Part shown: one piece after another, positions 1 through 9,105 of the stretch | How positions within the stretch are numbered: the stretch's first letter is position 1 | How the letters are laid out: every line of letters starts with the position of its first letter | Source: Leadbetterella lacustris | Lineage (GTDB): Bacteria > Bacteroidota > Bacteroidia > Cytophagales > Spirosomataceae | DNA: 64,000 nt | Direction of reading: 5' to 3' | Assembly (NCBI GenBank): GCA_965234335.1 | Contig: OZ248455.1 | Location: 263,250-327,249, forward strand | Made by a program: the position numbers and the translations under genes | The notes under the pieces: model-generated | Databases searched by the model: none | What the model saw: only the letters and a program-made list of their open reading frames with translations | What the model was told of the DNA's origin: nothing

Positions 1-27
1 TGTTAGGGTTATTTCTTGGTTGGCCAT
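1..27 (-). CDS. Possible 5' end of a CDS leaving the window
   Basis: An ATG on the minus strand at 27 opens nine codons (reading MANQEITLT) that run without a stop off the left edge. Nothing about function can be said from nine residues. The upstream minus-strand sequence is A-rich, as at many starts in this window, but has no clear Shine-Dalgarno. Confidence 0.3.
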
Positions 28-124
28 TGTTGTTTTTTTTTTGCTTAAATCAATTTGTAGAAAATTGGTCTGCAAAACTATAAAAAAAACAAGGGAATGA
101 CTAAAAGCCATAATATTCTATTTT

Positions 125-277
125 TTAGAGTATGATTGATAAGTTTTTATTGCCAAACTGAAGTTGAAGGATATTTCCTTTGCTCATTTGCGATTTGGTC
201 AATTCAAATTTACCATTATTCTCAATCAATTCCCGCAAGTTCTCCTTTGTATTTTTTTCTTTTATGAGTATTTTCAT
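125..277 (-). CDS. Small ORF, 50 residues, unknown
   Basis: The minus strand holds ATG at 277, 50 sense codons and TAA at 125. The product starts MKILIKEKNTKENLREL, is rich in Lys, Glu and Asn, and ends NLSIIL. It lies upstream of the 27..1 partial ORF in the same direction, so the two could be a pair. The composition looks coding rather than random, and the size would suit an antitoxin-like or regulatory peptide, but no family is recognised and no ribosome site is obvious. Confidence 0.35.
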   Translation of the reverse strand: MKILIKEKNTKENLRELIENNGKFELTKSQMSKGNILQLQFGNKNLSIIL

Positions 278-352
278 GGGTGATATGTATTTTTAATATC
301 AGGAAAAATAACTTCTGGATATTTTACCTTCCAGAAGTTTTAGGTTTTATGC

Positions 353-973
353 TCATTTACCCTTTCCTTTTCTACCTTTTTCCTTCATAGTAAGCTCGTT
401 TAAGAAAACGCCCGAGGCGTTAAAACCTAACATTAATTTTGTTCCATCGGCTTTGGTTACCAATACCCCGTATTTTCCGTCGCTTGATTTTCTAGCACTG
501 TTAATTTTAGAGCCAGTATAAGTAGTAGATATATAAGAAGTTATGCTCGTTGGAAGCTTAGCTACGTCTATTTTTTCGCCACCATGGCCTTTACCCGATA
601 CTTCTTTGACAAATTTTCCAGCAGCATCAAACAATAAACCTTTGTGGGTGCTGTTGCTCAAAACAATGTGCACTGCAAATTTTCCAGAGTCTGATTGAGC
701 GGCACGTTTGATAGTGGCACCTACATAGTTAGTTGAAATATAAGAGGTTACACTTGTCGGTAATGCTGATGCCTCTATTTCTGTCATGTCGTGCTTTTTG
801 CCATGTCCATGTTTGCCACCATGGCCTGAGCTATCGGCAGTGGCCAAAAACATAAAATCGGCATACGCAGAGTCGTCAGAAGTTTCGTTTGGTGATAGTC
901 CGAGGTTTTCGCATGATGTAAAACCTACCATTGCACTAAAAAGAGCCAGAATTAATACTTTTAAATTTTTCAT
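353..973 (-). CDS. PepSY-like repeat lipoprotein
   Basis: The 206-residue product has a signal peptide ending in a lipobox (FTSC, Cys21), so it is probably an envelope lipoprotein. A Gly/His/Lys-rich stretch covers about residues 49-62. Two homologous modules follow, each opening LPTS(V/I)TSYIST near residues 71 and 141, with the strand-turn pattern of the BLIP-like PepSY domains common in Bacteroidota. The C-terminus is basic (KGRKGKGK). Such proteins are secreted and of unknown role; the His-rich linker might bind metal, which is inference. It stands alone, divergent from the sigma-factor gene at 1228. Confidence 0.75.
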   Translation of the reverse strand: MKNLKVLILALFSAMVGFTSCENLGLSPNETSDDSAYADFMFLATADSSGHGGKHGHGKKHDMTEIEASALPTSVTSYISTNYVGATIKRAAQSDSGKFAVHIVLSNSTHKGLLFDAAGKFVKEVSGKGHGGEKIDVAKLPTSITSYISTTYTGSKINSARKSSDGKYGVLVTKADGTKLMLGFNASGVFLNELTMKEKGRKGKGK

Positions 974-1227
974 AAGAAATAGAAAATGATTTGATGTTGA
1001 AACAGTAAGAACTTCTTACAAGTAAATTTTTACCATGGAATATTTGTTTGATTTAGAAAATCCGAAAAGGTTTAATGGCCTTTCAGAAATACTATACGGT
1101 TTGTTTTTTTTTTATGTTGCCTTGGCTTGAAATAAATATTTTAATTACCTAGGCAACGATTCCTATCTGCAATTGCGTATACATTTGTATAAATGAGAAT
1201 TCCAGTATAATATAAAAGAAAGCCTTT

Positions 1228-1806
1228 GTGATATTTAAAAGAAACAAATCTTTTGACTTGCTGAAAGTGTTGGAAGGATGTAGGGCAGGCAGCGGGTCGG
1301 CTCAAAAACATCTTTTCGAACATTACTATGGCTTGGCTAAAAGGATATGTTTGCGATATGCCGGGTCGAGCGACGAAGTCGACGAAATGGTGAACGATGG
1401 TTTTTTGAAGGTTTTTGCTAAAATAAAAATGTACGACCCCAATCAGTCTTTTGAGGCGTGGTTTCGGACGGTTTTGGTGAGAACATGTATAGATTATTAT
1501 CGGCGTAACAGTCCAAAAGTAAGTTGGATTGACATCCAAAATGCCCCGCCAATCGAAAGTAACGACGGGCTTATTGAACGGATGTCGGCGGAAGATATAT
1601 TGGAGTTGGTTCAAAAACTTCCTCCGTCTTATCGAATGGTCTTTTCGCTCTACGTGGTCGAAGGGTACTCTCATGCCGAAATAGCCGAGATGCTCAATAT
1701 CAATGAAGGTACGTCAAGATCGAATCTTGTGAAAGCAAGACACAAATTGCAAGAATGGGTAACGCTATATTTAGATGAAAATATAAATCAAAATAATCAT
1801 GTCTGA
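1228..1806 (+). CDS. ECF-type RNA polymerase sigma factor
   Basis: This 192-residue sigma-70-family protein directs RNA polymerase to a stress or envelope regulon. Region 2 is seen around residues 25-95 (HLFEHYYGLAKRICLRYAG, then DEMVNDGFLKVF and the WFRTVLVRTCIDYYRR segment). Region 4, with its helix-turn-helix, is at about 130-180 (LPPSYRMVFSLYVVEGYSHAEIAEML). The start is GTG; no ATG precedes region 2 in frame. Its last 8 bases overlap the next gene, which has the anti-sigma layout, so the two are translationally coupled and form a regulatory pair. Confidence 0.9.
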   Translation: MIFKRNKSFDLLKVLEGCRAGSGSAQKHLFEHYYGLAKRICLRYAGSSDEVDEMVNDGFLKVFAKIKMYDPNQSFEAWFRTVLVRTCIDYYRRNSPKVSWIDIQNAPPIESNDGLIERMSAEDILELVQKLPPSYRMVFSLYVVEGYSHAEIAEMLNINEGTSRSNLVKARHKLQEWVTLYLDENINQNNHV

Positions 1807-3187
1807 GAATAATTTTGATGATGACATAAGAAAAAAGCTTGAATCTATACGGCCAGCGTATAGCGAGGCAGCTTGGCAGAAGCTCAAACGTTCTCTGCCT
1901 ATACCTTGGTACGTGAGTTTTCTGCGAGATTATGGTAGCTGGGTGTTTGGAGGCCTAGCAACAGTGGCCTTTTTAGGTTCACAGTACAATAATCAAAGCA
2001 TTAGAAAAGAAAAAAAATTACTGAATGATAAAATCTCTACTATAAACAACTCGCCAGAAACTAAAATCATAACCGACACCGTATATGTTCGGCACAATGA
2101 TACTGTATTTACGACTCGGTATGTCACCCGATACGTGCGGGTATCAGATGAGTACGTAGAAGAGGAAACTTCGACTTCAAGAAACAAAAATCAGATTTTG
2201 ACTGAAAAAACAAAAGGGAAAGAACAGGGAAGTTCAGAGATTAAGGCAGTGTTGGCTTTGAAATCTAAAACGGCCAAAAACAAATTAAAGAATTCAGAAA
2301 CTGACCTGTTAGATAAACTAACTGCAAGCAAGGATATTATGGATAAGGAGGCGGTTTCGGATAAAGATTTGGCTGAAACTAACTTGGCTTTTCAGCCTAA
2401 ACAGCAGGTAGATAAGGTTGTAGCGGAGGTTTCGGATGAAAAACTGAAAGCAGCCAAGGTAGAAGATACCTCAGGGAAAGTAGAAGAAGAGCTTAAGAAG
2501 GAGCAAAAGCAAGTGGAAGAATTAATTATTCCAGAAAACAAAGCAACACTTCCTACGGATCAAACGAAGGCTAAGAAGATAGATTTAAGTCGAATAAATG
2601 CCAGATTTGGTATTACAGGTGACTATATGGGCAGAAATTTTAATAGCCTTGGGCCAGCTGTCGAAGTATTTTTGGGTGAAAGATTTGCTATTAATACTGG
2701 TCTTCTGATTACAGGTAAAAAGGAGTTTGAGTATAAACTTTTGAGGGATTTTAATATGAATACGGGTAAAAAGTTTGAGGATAGATATAGGCCGTATCTT
2801 CCTCTTAAACCCGAGAAAATTCAAGATATTGAGATAGAAATATCTAGCATAAAGCTCCCGATATACTTAAGCTATTATGTTCCGGTGCGAAACAATTTGG
2901 CCTTTATGTTCAGTACAGGCACTAAGTTAGACCTTTCGGTAATAGAAACGGTCAAGTTTAAAGGACAGAACATCGATGGCTCGGTGGATTACAACAAATT
3001 CGAAAATCAGTATAAACCGAAGATTTTTAGTAATTTTTTCTACGGAATGGGTGTGCAGCATCAATACAAACGCTTTGTTGGTCAGCTGACGCCGTATTTC
3101 GAGTTTCCGTTTAGGCAGGCTTCCTATTTGGTGCCTCCAAAGAAATTCGGAGTGAATGCTTCATTGAAGTTTTCTTTGAAAAAATAA
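1799..3187 (+). CDS. Membrane anti-sigma factor fused to outer-membrane-type barrel
   Basis: The 462-residue product has a short cytoplasmic N-terminus that could bind the sigma factor encoded just upstream. A single membrane segment follows around residues 45-60 (WVFGGLATVAFLG). A long charged, Lys/Glu-rich region to about 260 is next, then a C-terminal porin-like beta-barrel domain from about 265 with alternating aromatic strands. This anti-sigma plus barrel arrangement recurs behind ECF sigma genes in Bacteroidota, but the function of the barrel half is not established. The gene overlaps the sigma gene by 8 bp and is followed by a strong terminator. Confidence 0.75.
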   Translation: MSENNFDDDIRKKLESIRPAYSEAAWQKLKRSLPIPWYVSFLRDYGSWVFGGLATVAFLGSQYNNQSIRKEKKLLNDKISTINNSPETKIITDTVYVRHNDTVFTTRYVTRYVRVSDEYVEEETSTSRNKNQILTEKTKGKEQGSSEIKAVLALKSKTAKNKLKNSETDLLDKLTASKDIMDKEAVSDKDLAETNLAFQPKQQVDKVVAEVSDEKLKAAKVEDTSGKVEEELKKEQKQVEELIIPENKATLPTDQTKAKKIDLSRINARFGITGDYMGRNFNSLGPAVEVFLGERFAINTGLLITGKKEFEYKLLRDFNMNTGKKFEDRYRPYLPLKPEKIQDIEIEISSIKLPIYLSYYVPVRNNLAFMFSTGTKLDLSVIETVKFKGQNIDGSVDYNKFENQYKPKIFSNFFYGMGVQHQYKRFVGQLTPYFEFPFRQASYLVPPKKFGVNASLKFSLKK

Positions 3188-3203
3188 TAAATATTAGAAT
3201 CCC

Positions 3204-3240
3204 AAATCCTGCTTTTTGGATATCGAAAGCAGGATTTTTT
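3204..3240 (+). terminator. Rho-independent terminator after sigma/anti-sigma operon
   Basis: A 12-bp perfect stem (3204-3215 pairing with 3226-3237, core AATCCTGC/GCAGGATT) with a 10-base loop runs into a T-tract. It closes the sigma/anti-sigma transcript 16 bases after the stop. Confidence 0.85.
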
Positions 3241-3329
3241 TGTTCTAAAGTCAAATAAAGGCTTAAAATTTAGTAGATTTGCAGACTTTTTGGCGTTGTT
3301 AGGACGTTTCAGACATAAATAAAACAAAA

Positions 3330-3968
3330 ATGCACTCCATTCGTATACTTATTCTTTCTTTTTTGTGTCTTCCGGTTTTAGGGCAAATAAAACCACGTTT
3401 GTTTGAGTTCGGCCCCAAGGCAGGTTTGCTCATGAACGGTATTGCAACTTTAGATACGGTAACATTTAAGAAAAAACTATCCGTTGGATATCAGGGAGGT
3501 ATTTTTACCAGATTTAATTACGGTGCGTTCAGCCTACAGCCCGAATTAGTTTATCAGGTGAAAGGAGGTAGCACAACTGCTCCAACACAGGCCAAGTATT
3601 CTTATAAATACATTTCTACACCTCTAATTGTGGGTTATACACCCATAAAAGGCATCTATTTTGAGGCCGGTTATGAGCCAAGTTGGGCATTAAACAAAGG
3701 TTATAAAAAAGATGGTCTCACGATTTACGGTCCAGATGTAGCTACAGATAAAAGTTTGATCGTAGGTACAAGAATAAACATGTTAGACATGGTTTCTCTG
3801 TTTAGTCTAAATATTCGTTATACCCACGGTCTACAAAATGTGAGTACTTCTAAACAAGGACTTACTCCGCTTGACTTCAGAAACAGAAGTGTGCAGTTAT
3901 CTGTAACCTATACGTTTTCAGAGTATTATCTCTGGAAAAAGAAATTCGGCGTAAAGAAAAAGAATTAA
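3330..3968 (+). CDS. PorT-like outer-membrane beta-barrel protein
   Basis: This 212-residue protein has a cleavable signal peptide (about residues 1-18, ending VLGQ). Alternating hydrophobic/polar strands follow, with typical phrases such as GPKAGLLMNG, QGGIFTRFNYGAFSLQPELVY and the C-terminal VQLSVTYTF strand. This is the signature of the small OMP_b-brl_2/PorT-type barrels of Bacteroidota. Ligand and role cannot be read from sequence. tyrS follows 6 bases later on the same strand, so the two are probably co-transcribed. Confidence 0.75.
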   Translation: MHSIRILILSFLCLPVLGQIKPRLFEFGPKAGLLMNGIATLDTVTFKKKLSVGYQGGIFTRFNYGAFSLQPELVYQVKGGSTTAPTQAKYSYKYISTPLIVGYTPIKGIYFEAGYEPSWALNKGYKKDGLTIYGPDVATDKSLIVGTRINMLDMVSLFSLNIRYTHGLQNVSTSKQGLTPLDFRNRSVQLSVTYTFSEYYLWKKKFGVKKKN

Positions 3969-3974
3969 TTAGAA

Positions 3975-5288
3975 ATGAGTTTTATAGAAGAATTACAGTG
4001 GCGAGGCATGCTTCATCAGATGATGCCCGGCACCGCCGAGCAATTAGATAAAGAAATGACCTCGGCCTATATAGGTTTCGACCCAACGGCCAAATCACTC
4101 CATATTGGCAACCTAGCCACCATCATGCTTTTGGTGCATTTGCAAAGGGCTGGGCATAAGCCTTACGCTTTGGTGGGTGGAGCCACCGGCATGGTGGGCG
4201 ATCCATCGGGTAAATCTGCTGAGAGACAGTTTTTAGACGAAAATATCCTTAGAGAAAATCAGGAAGGGATACGAAAGCAGCTGGAAAAATTCTTAGATTT
4301 CAATTCGAGAGCTAACAGTGCCGAAATGGTCAATAACTACGATTGGTTCAAAGATTTTGGTTTTTTACAGTTTTTGAGAGAGGTAGGTAAATATTTGACT
4401 GTAAATTATATGTCGAGCAAAGATTCTGTAAAAAACAGAATAACTACGGGTATTTCTTACACTGAATTTACTTACCAATTGCTTCAAGGTTACGATTTTT
4501 ATCATTTGTATAAGCACAAAGGCGTAAAAATACAAATGGGCGGCTCGGATCAATGGGGAAACATCACCACTGGAACAGAACTAATTCGTAGAAAAGAAAA
4601 CAACGACGGCTCTGATGCCGAAGGCGATGTTGAATATTCGGCTTACGCACTTACCACGCCATTGGTAACGAAGGCCGACGGTACGAAATTCGGCAAGTCT
4701 GAAGGTGGAAACGTTTGGTTGGATCCAAATATGACTAGCCCGTACGAATTCTACCAATTTTGGATAAATCAAGCTGACGAAGATTGCAAGAGGCTTGTGA
4801 GAGTTTTTACACTTTTAAGCAAGGAAGAAATAGAAAAACTAGAAGCAGAACATACAGAAGCTCCACATTTGAGATTGGTTCAAAAGGCTATAGCTGAAGA
4901 TGTTACCACCCGTGTTCATGGCAAAGAACAATATGAATTGGCTGTGAAAGCTTCAGAAGTATTGTATGGAAAGGCAACGTTAGAAACCTTACAAAGTCTG
5001 GATGAATATACCTTCAAAAAGATATTCGACGGTGTACCGCAAACTACTATCTTAAAAGCGGATTTTGACGCATGCCCATCACTGCTCGACTTGATATCGA
5101 TAAGTACAAATGGAGAAATATATGCATCAAAAGGAGAAGCCAAGCGAGCCTTGCAAGGCAATGCCGTTAGTATAAACAAAGTAAAAACACAAGACGAAAA
5201 AATGCCTGTTTCTGAAATTAGTCTGCTCTCTGACAAGTATATTTTGATAGGTAAAGGGAAAAAGAATCATATTGTGGAGGTGGGGTAA
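3975..5288 (+). CDS. tyrS: Tyrosyl-tRNA synthetase
   Basis: A cytosolic class I aminoacyl-tRNA synthetase that charges tRNA-Tyr. At 437 residues it matches the bacterial TyrS length. The HIGH-type motif is HIGN (in AKSLHIGNLAT, about residue 42), the tyrosine pocket includes GGSDQWGN near residue 192, and the KMSKS equivalent is KFGKSEGG near 236. A C-terminal S4-type RNA-binding segment occupies about 365-437. The gene follows the barrel gene by 6 bp and is closed by a terminator. Confidence 0.97.
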   Translation: MSFIEELQWRGMLHQMMPGTAEQLDKEMTSAYIGFDPTAKSLHIGNLATIMLLVHLQRAGHKPYALVGGATGMVGDPSGKSAERQFLDENILRENQEGIRKQLEKFLDFNSRANSAEMVNNYDWFKDFGFLQFLREVGKYLTVNYMSSKDSVKNRITTGISYTEFTYQLLQGYDFYHLYKHKGVKIQMGGSDQWGNITTGTELIRRKENNDGSDAEGDVEYSAYALTTPLVTKADGTKFGKSEGGNVWLDPNMTSPYEFYQFWINQADEDCKRLVRVFTLLSKEEIEKLEAEHTEAPHLRLVQKAIAEDVTTRVHGKEQYELAVKASEVLYGKATLETLQSLDEYTFKKIFDGVPQTTILKADFDACPSLLDLISISTNGEIYASKGEAKRALQGNAVSINKVKTQDEKMPVSEISLLSDKYILIGKGKKNHIVEVG

Positions 5289-5317
5289 TATTCCTCTGAA
5301 CATAGTTTTATAGATGA

Positions 5318-5345
5318 AGCCATTCAGTTTTGAGTGGCTTTTTTT
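5318..5345 (+). terminator. Terminator after tyrS
   Basis: AGCCATTCA pairs with TGAGTGGCT (one G-T pair) across a short loop and is followed by an uninterrupted T-tract, 30 bases after the tyrS stop. Confidence 0.8.
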
Positions 5346-5366
5346 GTAGGTAAATTGTGTAAATTC

Positions 5367-5382
5367 GCGATTTGCAAATCGC
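5367..5382. repeat. 16-bp perfect palindrome between convergent genes
   Basis: GCGATTTGCAAATCGC is its own reverse complement, flanked by AATT on both sides after one spacer base. It lies 3 bp from the stop of the minus-strand ATPase gene. It could be that gene's transcript end, or a protein-binding site. Confidence 0.5.
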
Positions 5383-5385
5383 AAA

Positions 5386-6183
5386 TTACTCCTCCAACCC
5401 CCTCAAATACCGTTCAGGATTATCCATAAAAGCCTTGGTGAGTTGGTAATGTGGTGTATCGGTATAATTTATTTCTGAAATGGTATTGTTCTCGAAATGC
5501 AGAATTTGGGCTTCTTGCATGGCCATAATGATGGGCGAATGGGTGGCTATTATGAATTGTGAACCTTTGTTTTTTACAGCTTCTTGAATCAAGACAATCA
5601 AACTTAACTGCCGGGCAGGGGAGAGGGCAGCCTCGGGTTCGTCTATGAGGTAAAGGCCTTTGCTAGTAATGCGGGTATTGAAAAACTTTAGAAAACCTTC
5701 GCCATGGCTCATAGCGTCCAGGTTTTCGGTGTAGCGGTCGGTTATTTCTTTTCTTTCACTCAGCAATGGACTAAGAGCCAAGTTAATGTCTCCGCCCGTC
5801 CAAGTTTCTCTAATTTCCTTTATTTCTGAGTCAAGTTCTGCAATACTTCTTAAGATATTTTTTACAAAGCCTATAAAATCTTCTGCTCGTGCAAAGAAAC
5901 CTCGGTTGGTTTTTTCAATAAATTTCAGTGAGAGCATTTTGCCCAAAGCACGTGCGGGTTCCATTAAAGGGTCGTCTGTGATACTGATTCCGCCGGCAGT
6001 GGGTACACTTGAGGCATACGCAATGGCTTCCAGAAGTGTCGATTTTCCTGAGCCATTTTCCCCAACAAAAAACGTAACGGACTTTTTGAGCGATATGTAA
6101 TCCAGATTTTTTACTAGTTCGAGATTAAAAGGAAATTCCTCCGTTTCAGGTAGGTTTCTTAATCCAAAACTCTGTAAAATCAT
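5386..6183 (-). CDS. RecF/SMC-like AAA ATPase (AAA_21-type)
   Basis: The 265-residue ATPase has a Walker A GENGSGKSTLLEA near residue 41, a signature/Walker B run ending LIDEPEAALSP near residue 175, and the switch histidine in IIATHSPII near 210. The compact form without a coiled coil resembles stand-alone AAA_21/ABC-type ATPases, which occur both as orphan genes and in defence systems. Its ATG overlaps the dxs stop by 4 bp, so it is translated from the dxs transcript. No nuclease or TOPRIM partner is adjacent. The role is unknown. Confidence 0.8.
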   Translation of the reverse strand: MILQSFGLRNLPETEEFPFNLELVKNLDYISLKKSVTFFVGENGSGKSTLLEAIAYASSVPTAGGISITDDPLMEPARALGKMLSLKFIEKTNRGFFARAEDFIGFVKNILRSIAELDSEIKEIRETWTGGDINLALSPLLSERKEITDRYTENLDAMSHGEGFLKFFNTRITSKGLYLIDEPEAALSPARQLSLIVLIQEAVKNKGSQFIIATHSPIIMAMQEAQILHFENNTISEINYTDTPHYQLTKAFMDNPERYLRGLEE

Positions 6184-8108
6184 GCCAAATGCCTTTGAGT
6201 TTGAAGAGAACGGGCAGCTTCAACAATACCGTCAGCATCGTATCCGCATTCAGCGTACAATTGATATTGCTCGCCATGCTCCACTAATCTGTCAGGAATT
6301 CCTAGGCGTTTTACTTTAGCGGAATAGCCATGATCAACCATAAACTCCAAAATAGCTGAGCCAATTCCACCTTGTAAACAACCATCTTCTACCGTAATTA
6401 TTTGATCAAATTTCTCAAAAACTTCGTGAAGCAGGGCTTCGTCCAGTGGTTTGGCAAAACGCATGTCGTAATGGGCTACGCTGAATGCAGGCTCTAGAAT
6501 ATCTATGGCTTTGGTAACTTCGTTACCAGTTGGACCAAAACTCAAAATCGCCATGTCGTCACCATCTTTCAGCTTACGTCCTTCACCTACCTTTATTTCC
6601 GAAAAGGGTTTTCTCCAGTCCGGCGTAACACCTTCACCGCGAGGATATCTGAGCGTTATTGCTTCGCCACCAGCTTGAAAACCATCCGACTGGGCCAGAA
6701 ACATGAGGTTTCTTAATTCTTCTTCGTTCATGGGTGATGCCACTACCATGTTGGGTATACAACGCATAAACGCTATGTCATAAGCACCGTGGTGCGTTGG
6801 GCCATCAGCTCCAGCAAACCCAGCTCTATCTAGACAGAAAATTACAGGCAAATTTTGAATACAAACGTCATGAATGACTTGATCATAAGCCCTTTGCATA
6901 AACGAGGAGTAAATGTTGCAGTAAACGGCCAAACCTCTCGTGGCCATTCCGGCAGAGAGTGTAACGGCATGTTGCTCTGCTATACCCACATCAAATGCTC
7001 GGTTTGGCATGGCTTTCATCATGATATTCAAAGAAGAGCCTGAAGGCATGGCAGGTGTGATACCCACAATTTTCGGGTTTTTCTCAGCCAATTCAACAAT
7101 GGTATGACCAAAAACATCTTGATACTTTGGTGCAGTTGGATGAGTAATAATTTTTTTCTTGATTTCACCCGTTACTTTGTCAAAAAGGCCTGGTGCATGC
7201 CATTTGGTTTGGTCGAGTTCGGCTGGTCCGTATCCTTTGCCTTTTACAGTCAGTACGTGAAGGATTTTAGGCCCAGGAATATTTTTCATATCCTTCAATA
7301 CCGCCACAAGATGATCTATGTCATGCCCGTCTATAGGGCCGAAATATCTTAGATTTAATGCTTCGAAGAAATTACTTTGGCTGAGCAAAGCACCTTTCAT
7401 TGCATTTTCTACTTTGGCTACAATGTCTCTGGCACTTTGGCCAAATTTGCTCATTTTACCCAATAAATTCCAGACTTCGTCTTTAACTTTGTTGTAAGTT
7501 TTAGAAGTGGTGATGTCTGTCAAATATTCCTTTAGGGCACCCACATTGGGGTCAATAGCCATGCAGTTGTCGTTCAGAATAATCAACAAGTTGGCATCGT
7601 TGATAGAGCCCGCGTGGTTCATTCCTTCGAATGCTAAACCTGCTGTAAGAGCTCCGTCACCAATAACTGCCACGTGCTGTCGGTGTTTTTCGCCATTGTG
7701 CAATGACCCCATGGCCATGCCCAAAGCCGCAGAAATGGAAGTAGAAGAATGACCAACTCCGAAAGAATCATATTCGCTTTCTTTTCTTTTAGGAAAACCA
7801 GAAATACCACCGTAGATACGATTGGTGTAGAATTTATCTTTCCTACCAGTTAGAATTTTATGCCCGTATGCTTGGTGACCCACGTCCCAGATTAGCTGAT
7901 CGTCGGGTGTGTTTAATACATAATGCAGGGCTACTGTAAGTTCTACTACTCCCAAACTAGCTCCAAAATGTCCACCATGAACCGAAACCATGTCAATAAT
8001 GTACTGTCTCAACTCTTGGCAAACCTGATGCATCTGGTCTGGCCTTAGCTTTTTTAAATCTTCCGGCAAATTTATGTTTTTCAGAAGATCACCCTGGGTT
8101 ATTAGCAT
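6180..8108 (-). CDS. dxs: 1-deoxy-D-xylulose-5-phosphate synthase
   Basis: This thiamine-diphosphate enzyme joins pyruvate and glyceraldehyde-3-phosphate in the first step of the MEP isoprenoid pathway. The 642-residue length is normal. It shows the N-terminal HxGHxGASLG region (GGHFGASLG), the ThDP-binding GDGALTAG...NDN motif near residues 152-182, the transketolase pyrimidine domain with DRAGFAGADGPTHHG near 435, and the C-terminal transketolase domain. It is the fourth gene of the minus-strand run mutL-rhomboid-rhomboid-dxs-ATPase. Confidence 0.97.
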   Translation of the reverse strand: MLITQGDLLKNINLPEDLKKLRPDQMHQVCQELRQYIIDMVSVHGGHFGASLGVVELTVALHYVLNTPDDQLIWDVGHQAYGHKILTGRKDKFYTNRIYGGISGFPKRKESEYDSFGVGHSSTSISAALGMAMGSLHNGEKHRQHVAVIGDGALTAGLAFEGMNHAGSINDANLLIILNDNCMAIDPNVGALKEYLTDITTSKTYNKVKDEVWNLLGKMSKFGQSARDIVAKVENAMKGALLSQSNFFEALNLRYFGPIDGHDIDHLVAVLKDMKNIPGPKILHVLTVKGKGYGPAELDQTKWHAPGLFDKVTGEIKKKIITHPTAPKYQDVFGHTIVELAEKNPKIVGITPAMPSGSSLNIMMKAMPNRAFDVGIAEQHAVTLSAGMATRGLAVYCNIYSSFMQRAYDQVIHDVCIQNLPVIFCLDRAGFAGADGPTHHGAYDIAFMRCIPNMVVASPMNEEELRNLMFLAQSDGFQAGGEAITLRYPRGEGVTPDWRKPFSEIKVGEGRKLKDGDDMAILSFGPTGNEVTKAIDILEPAFSVAHYDMRFAKPLDEALLHEVFEKFDQIITVEDGCLQGGIGSAILEFMVDHGYSAKVKRLGIPDRLVEHGEQYQLYAECGYDADGIVEAARSLQTQRHLA

Positions 8109-8172
8109 AATGCGTTTAATTATTTAATCCTAACTTTTTGCAAAGCCAAAATGTTTTATTAGTTTCCATAGC

Positions 8173-9072
8173 CTAGTCTTTTCGCTGACTAGCTTTATAT
8201 AATCTGTTTTTTTCTTCTTTGGTTAGGCTTTCATAGCCTCCACCTTTATTAATTTTATCTAAAAGAAAGTCTACTTCGTCTTGATTTGGTGTATTTCTAT
8301 CATCAAAAAACTGACCCCTACTGTATTCTCCAACAGGACTATATTTTTTCACAACGGCTTTTTTCTTAGGTTGGCCAAGTTTGGAGAACCAAATAAAGAA
8401 AAGATCAATAGGTTGGGTAATATTCAGTCCAGTTCTCAAGAATTTTATCTGTAAATAACCAAAGGTCGCCGCTCCAAGATTCAAAACTCCGGCGTGCGGA
8501 TTAAACAACAAAGAAAGAATCAGAAAAGATATCGCTATGATTCGTAGTTTGATAAAAAACCTGAAAAACATGAGTTCGTATTCTGGCAAAAGAGCCACTG
8601 CGGCAAACATTACAGCATAAATACCAGCCGAGGCACCATAAAGAAGGGTTGTATTGGCTTGATTTTTATTTAAAATATTCAAGATAGCCCACAAACCCAT
8701 ATAAAAAAACACCGAAAACATAGCACCTGTAACATACACAATCATGGTTTTTCGCCCACCTAAAAAGTCAACCAATATGTTGCCAAACCAGAATAAAGCT
8801 AGTCCGTTAAACAATACGTCTAAAATAGTGGAGTTAGTAAATGGGAAGATGAGGAGTGACCAAGGGCGTTGGATTAGTTCTATAAATGAGGAACTTACGT
8901 AAATATTTTTTTGAAAAAAGACTTGGTAAATACTTGGATCAGCAAAAAAAGTGAGGCTAAACTTTAGAACCACTAAAAAAAGGAACACAAAAATATTCAG
9001 CAGGATCAACTGTATGACCTGATTGTTATTTTTTTTAAAAGCATTCAATATGTCCGAAAATATACTTCTCAT
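8173..9072 (-). CDS. Rhomboid-family protein, probable pseudoprotease
   Basis: A multipass inner-membrane protein of 299 residues from the ATG at 9072 (a TTG lies two codons upstream). The nucleophile motif is present as GASAGIYA (Ser about 148). The TM6 motif that should read AHLGG is instead LNLGAATFGYL, so the catalytic His is replaced by Asn. The TM2 motif HxxxN is also altered (LDVLFN). A soluble C-terminal tail of about 75 residues ends in a charged segment. The family normally cleaves membrane proteins with a Ser-His dyad, so this copy should be inactive, perhaps binding substrates as iRhoms do (inference). An active paralog is encoded 33 bp upstream. Confidence 0.8.
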   Translation of the reverse strand: MRSIFSDILNAFKKNNNQVIQLILLNIFVFLFLVVLKFSLTFFADPSIYQVFFQKNIYVSSSFIELIQRPWSLLIFPFTNSTILDVLFNGLALFWFGNILVDFLGGRKTMIVYVTGAMFSVFFYMGLWAILNILNKNQANTTLLYGASAGIYAVMFAAVALLPEYELMFFRFFIKLRIIAISFLILSLLFNPHAGVLNLGAATFGYLQIKFLRTGLNITQPIDLFFIWFSKLGQPKKKAVVKKYSPVGEYSRGQFFDDRNTPNQDEVDFLLDKINKGGGYESLTKEEKNRLYKASQRKD

Positions 9073-9105
9073 CAGCAATGTTATTGAACAAAAACGAATA
9101 CGAAT

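Noticed and set aside
1141..1674. Minus-strand 177-codon ORF opposite the sigma factor
   Set aside because: It lies wholly antisense to the ECF sigma gene, has no family-like features and is explained as an antisense open frame.
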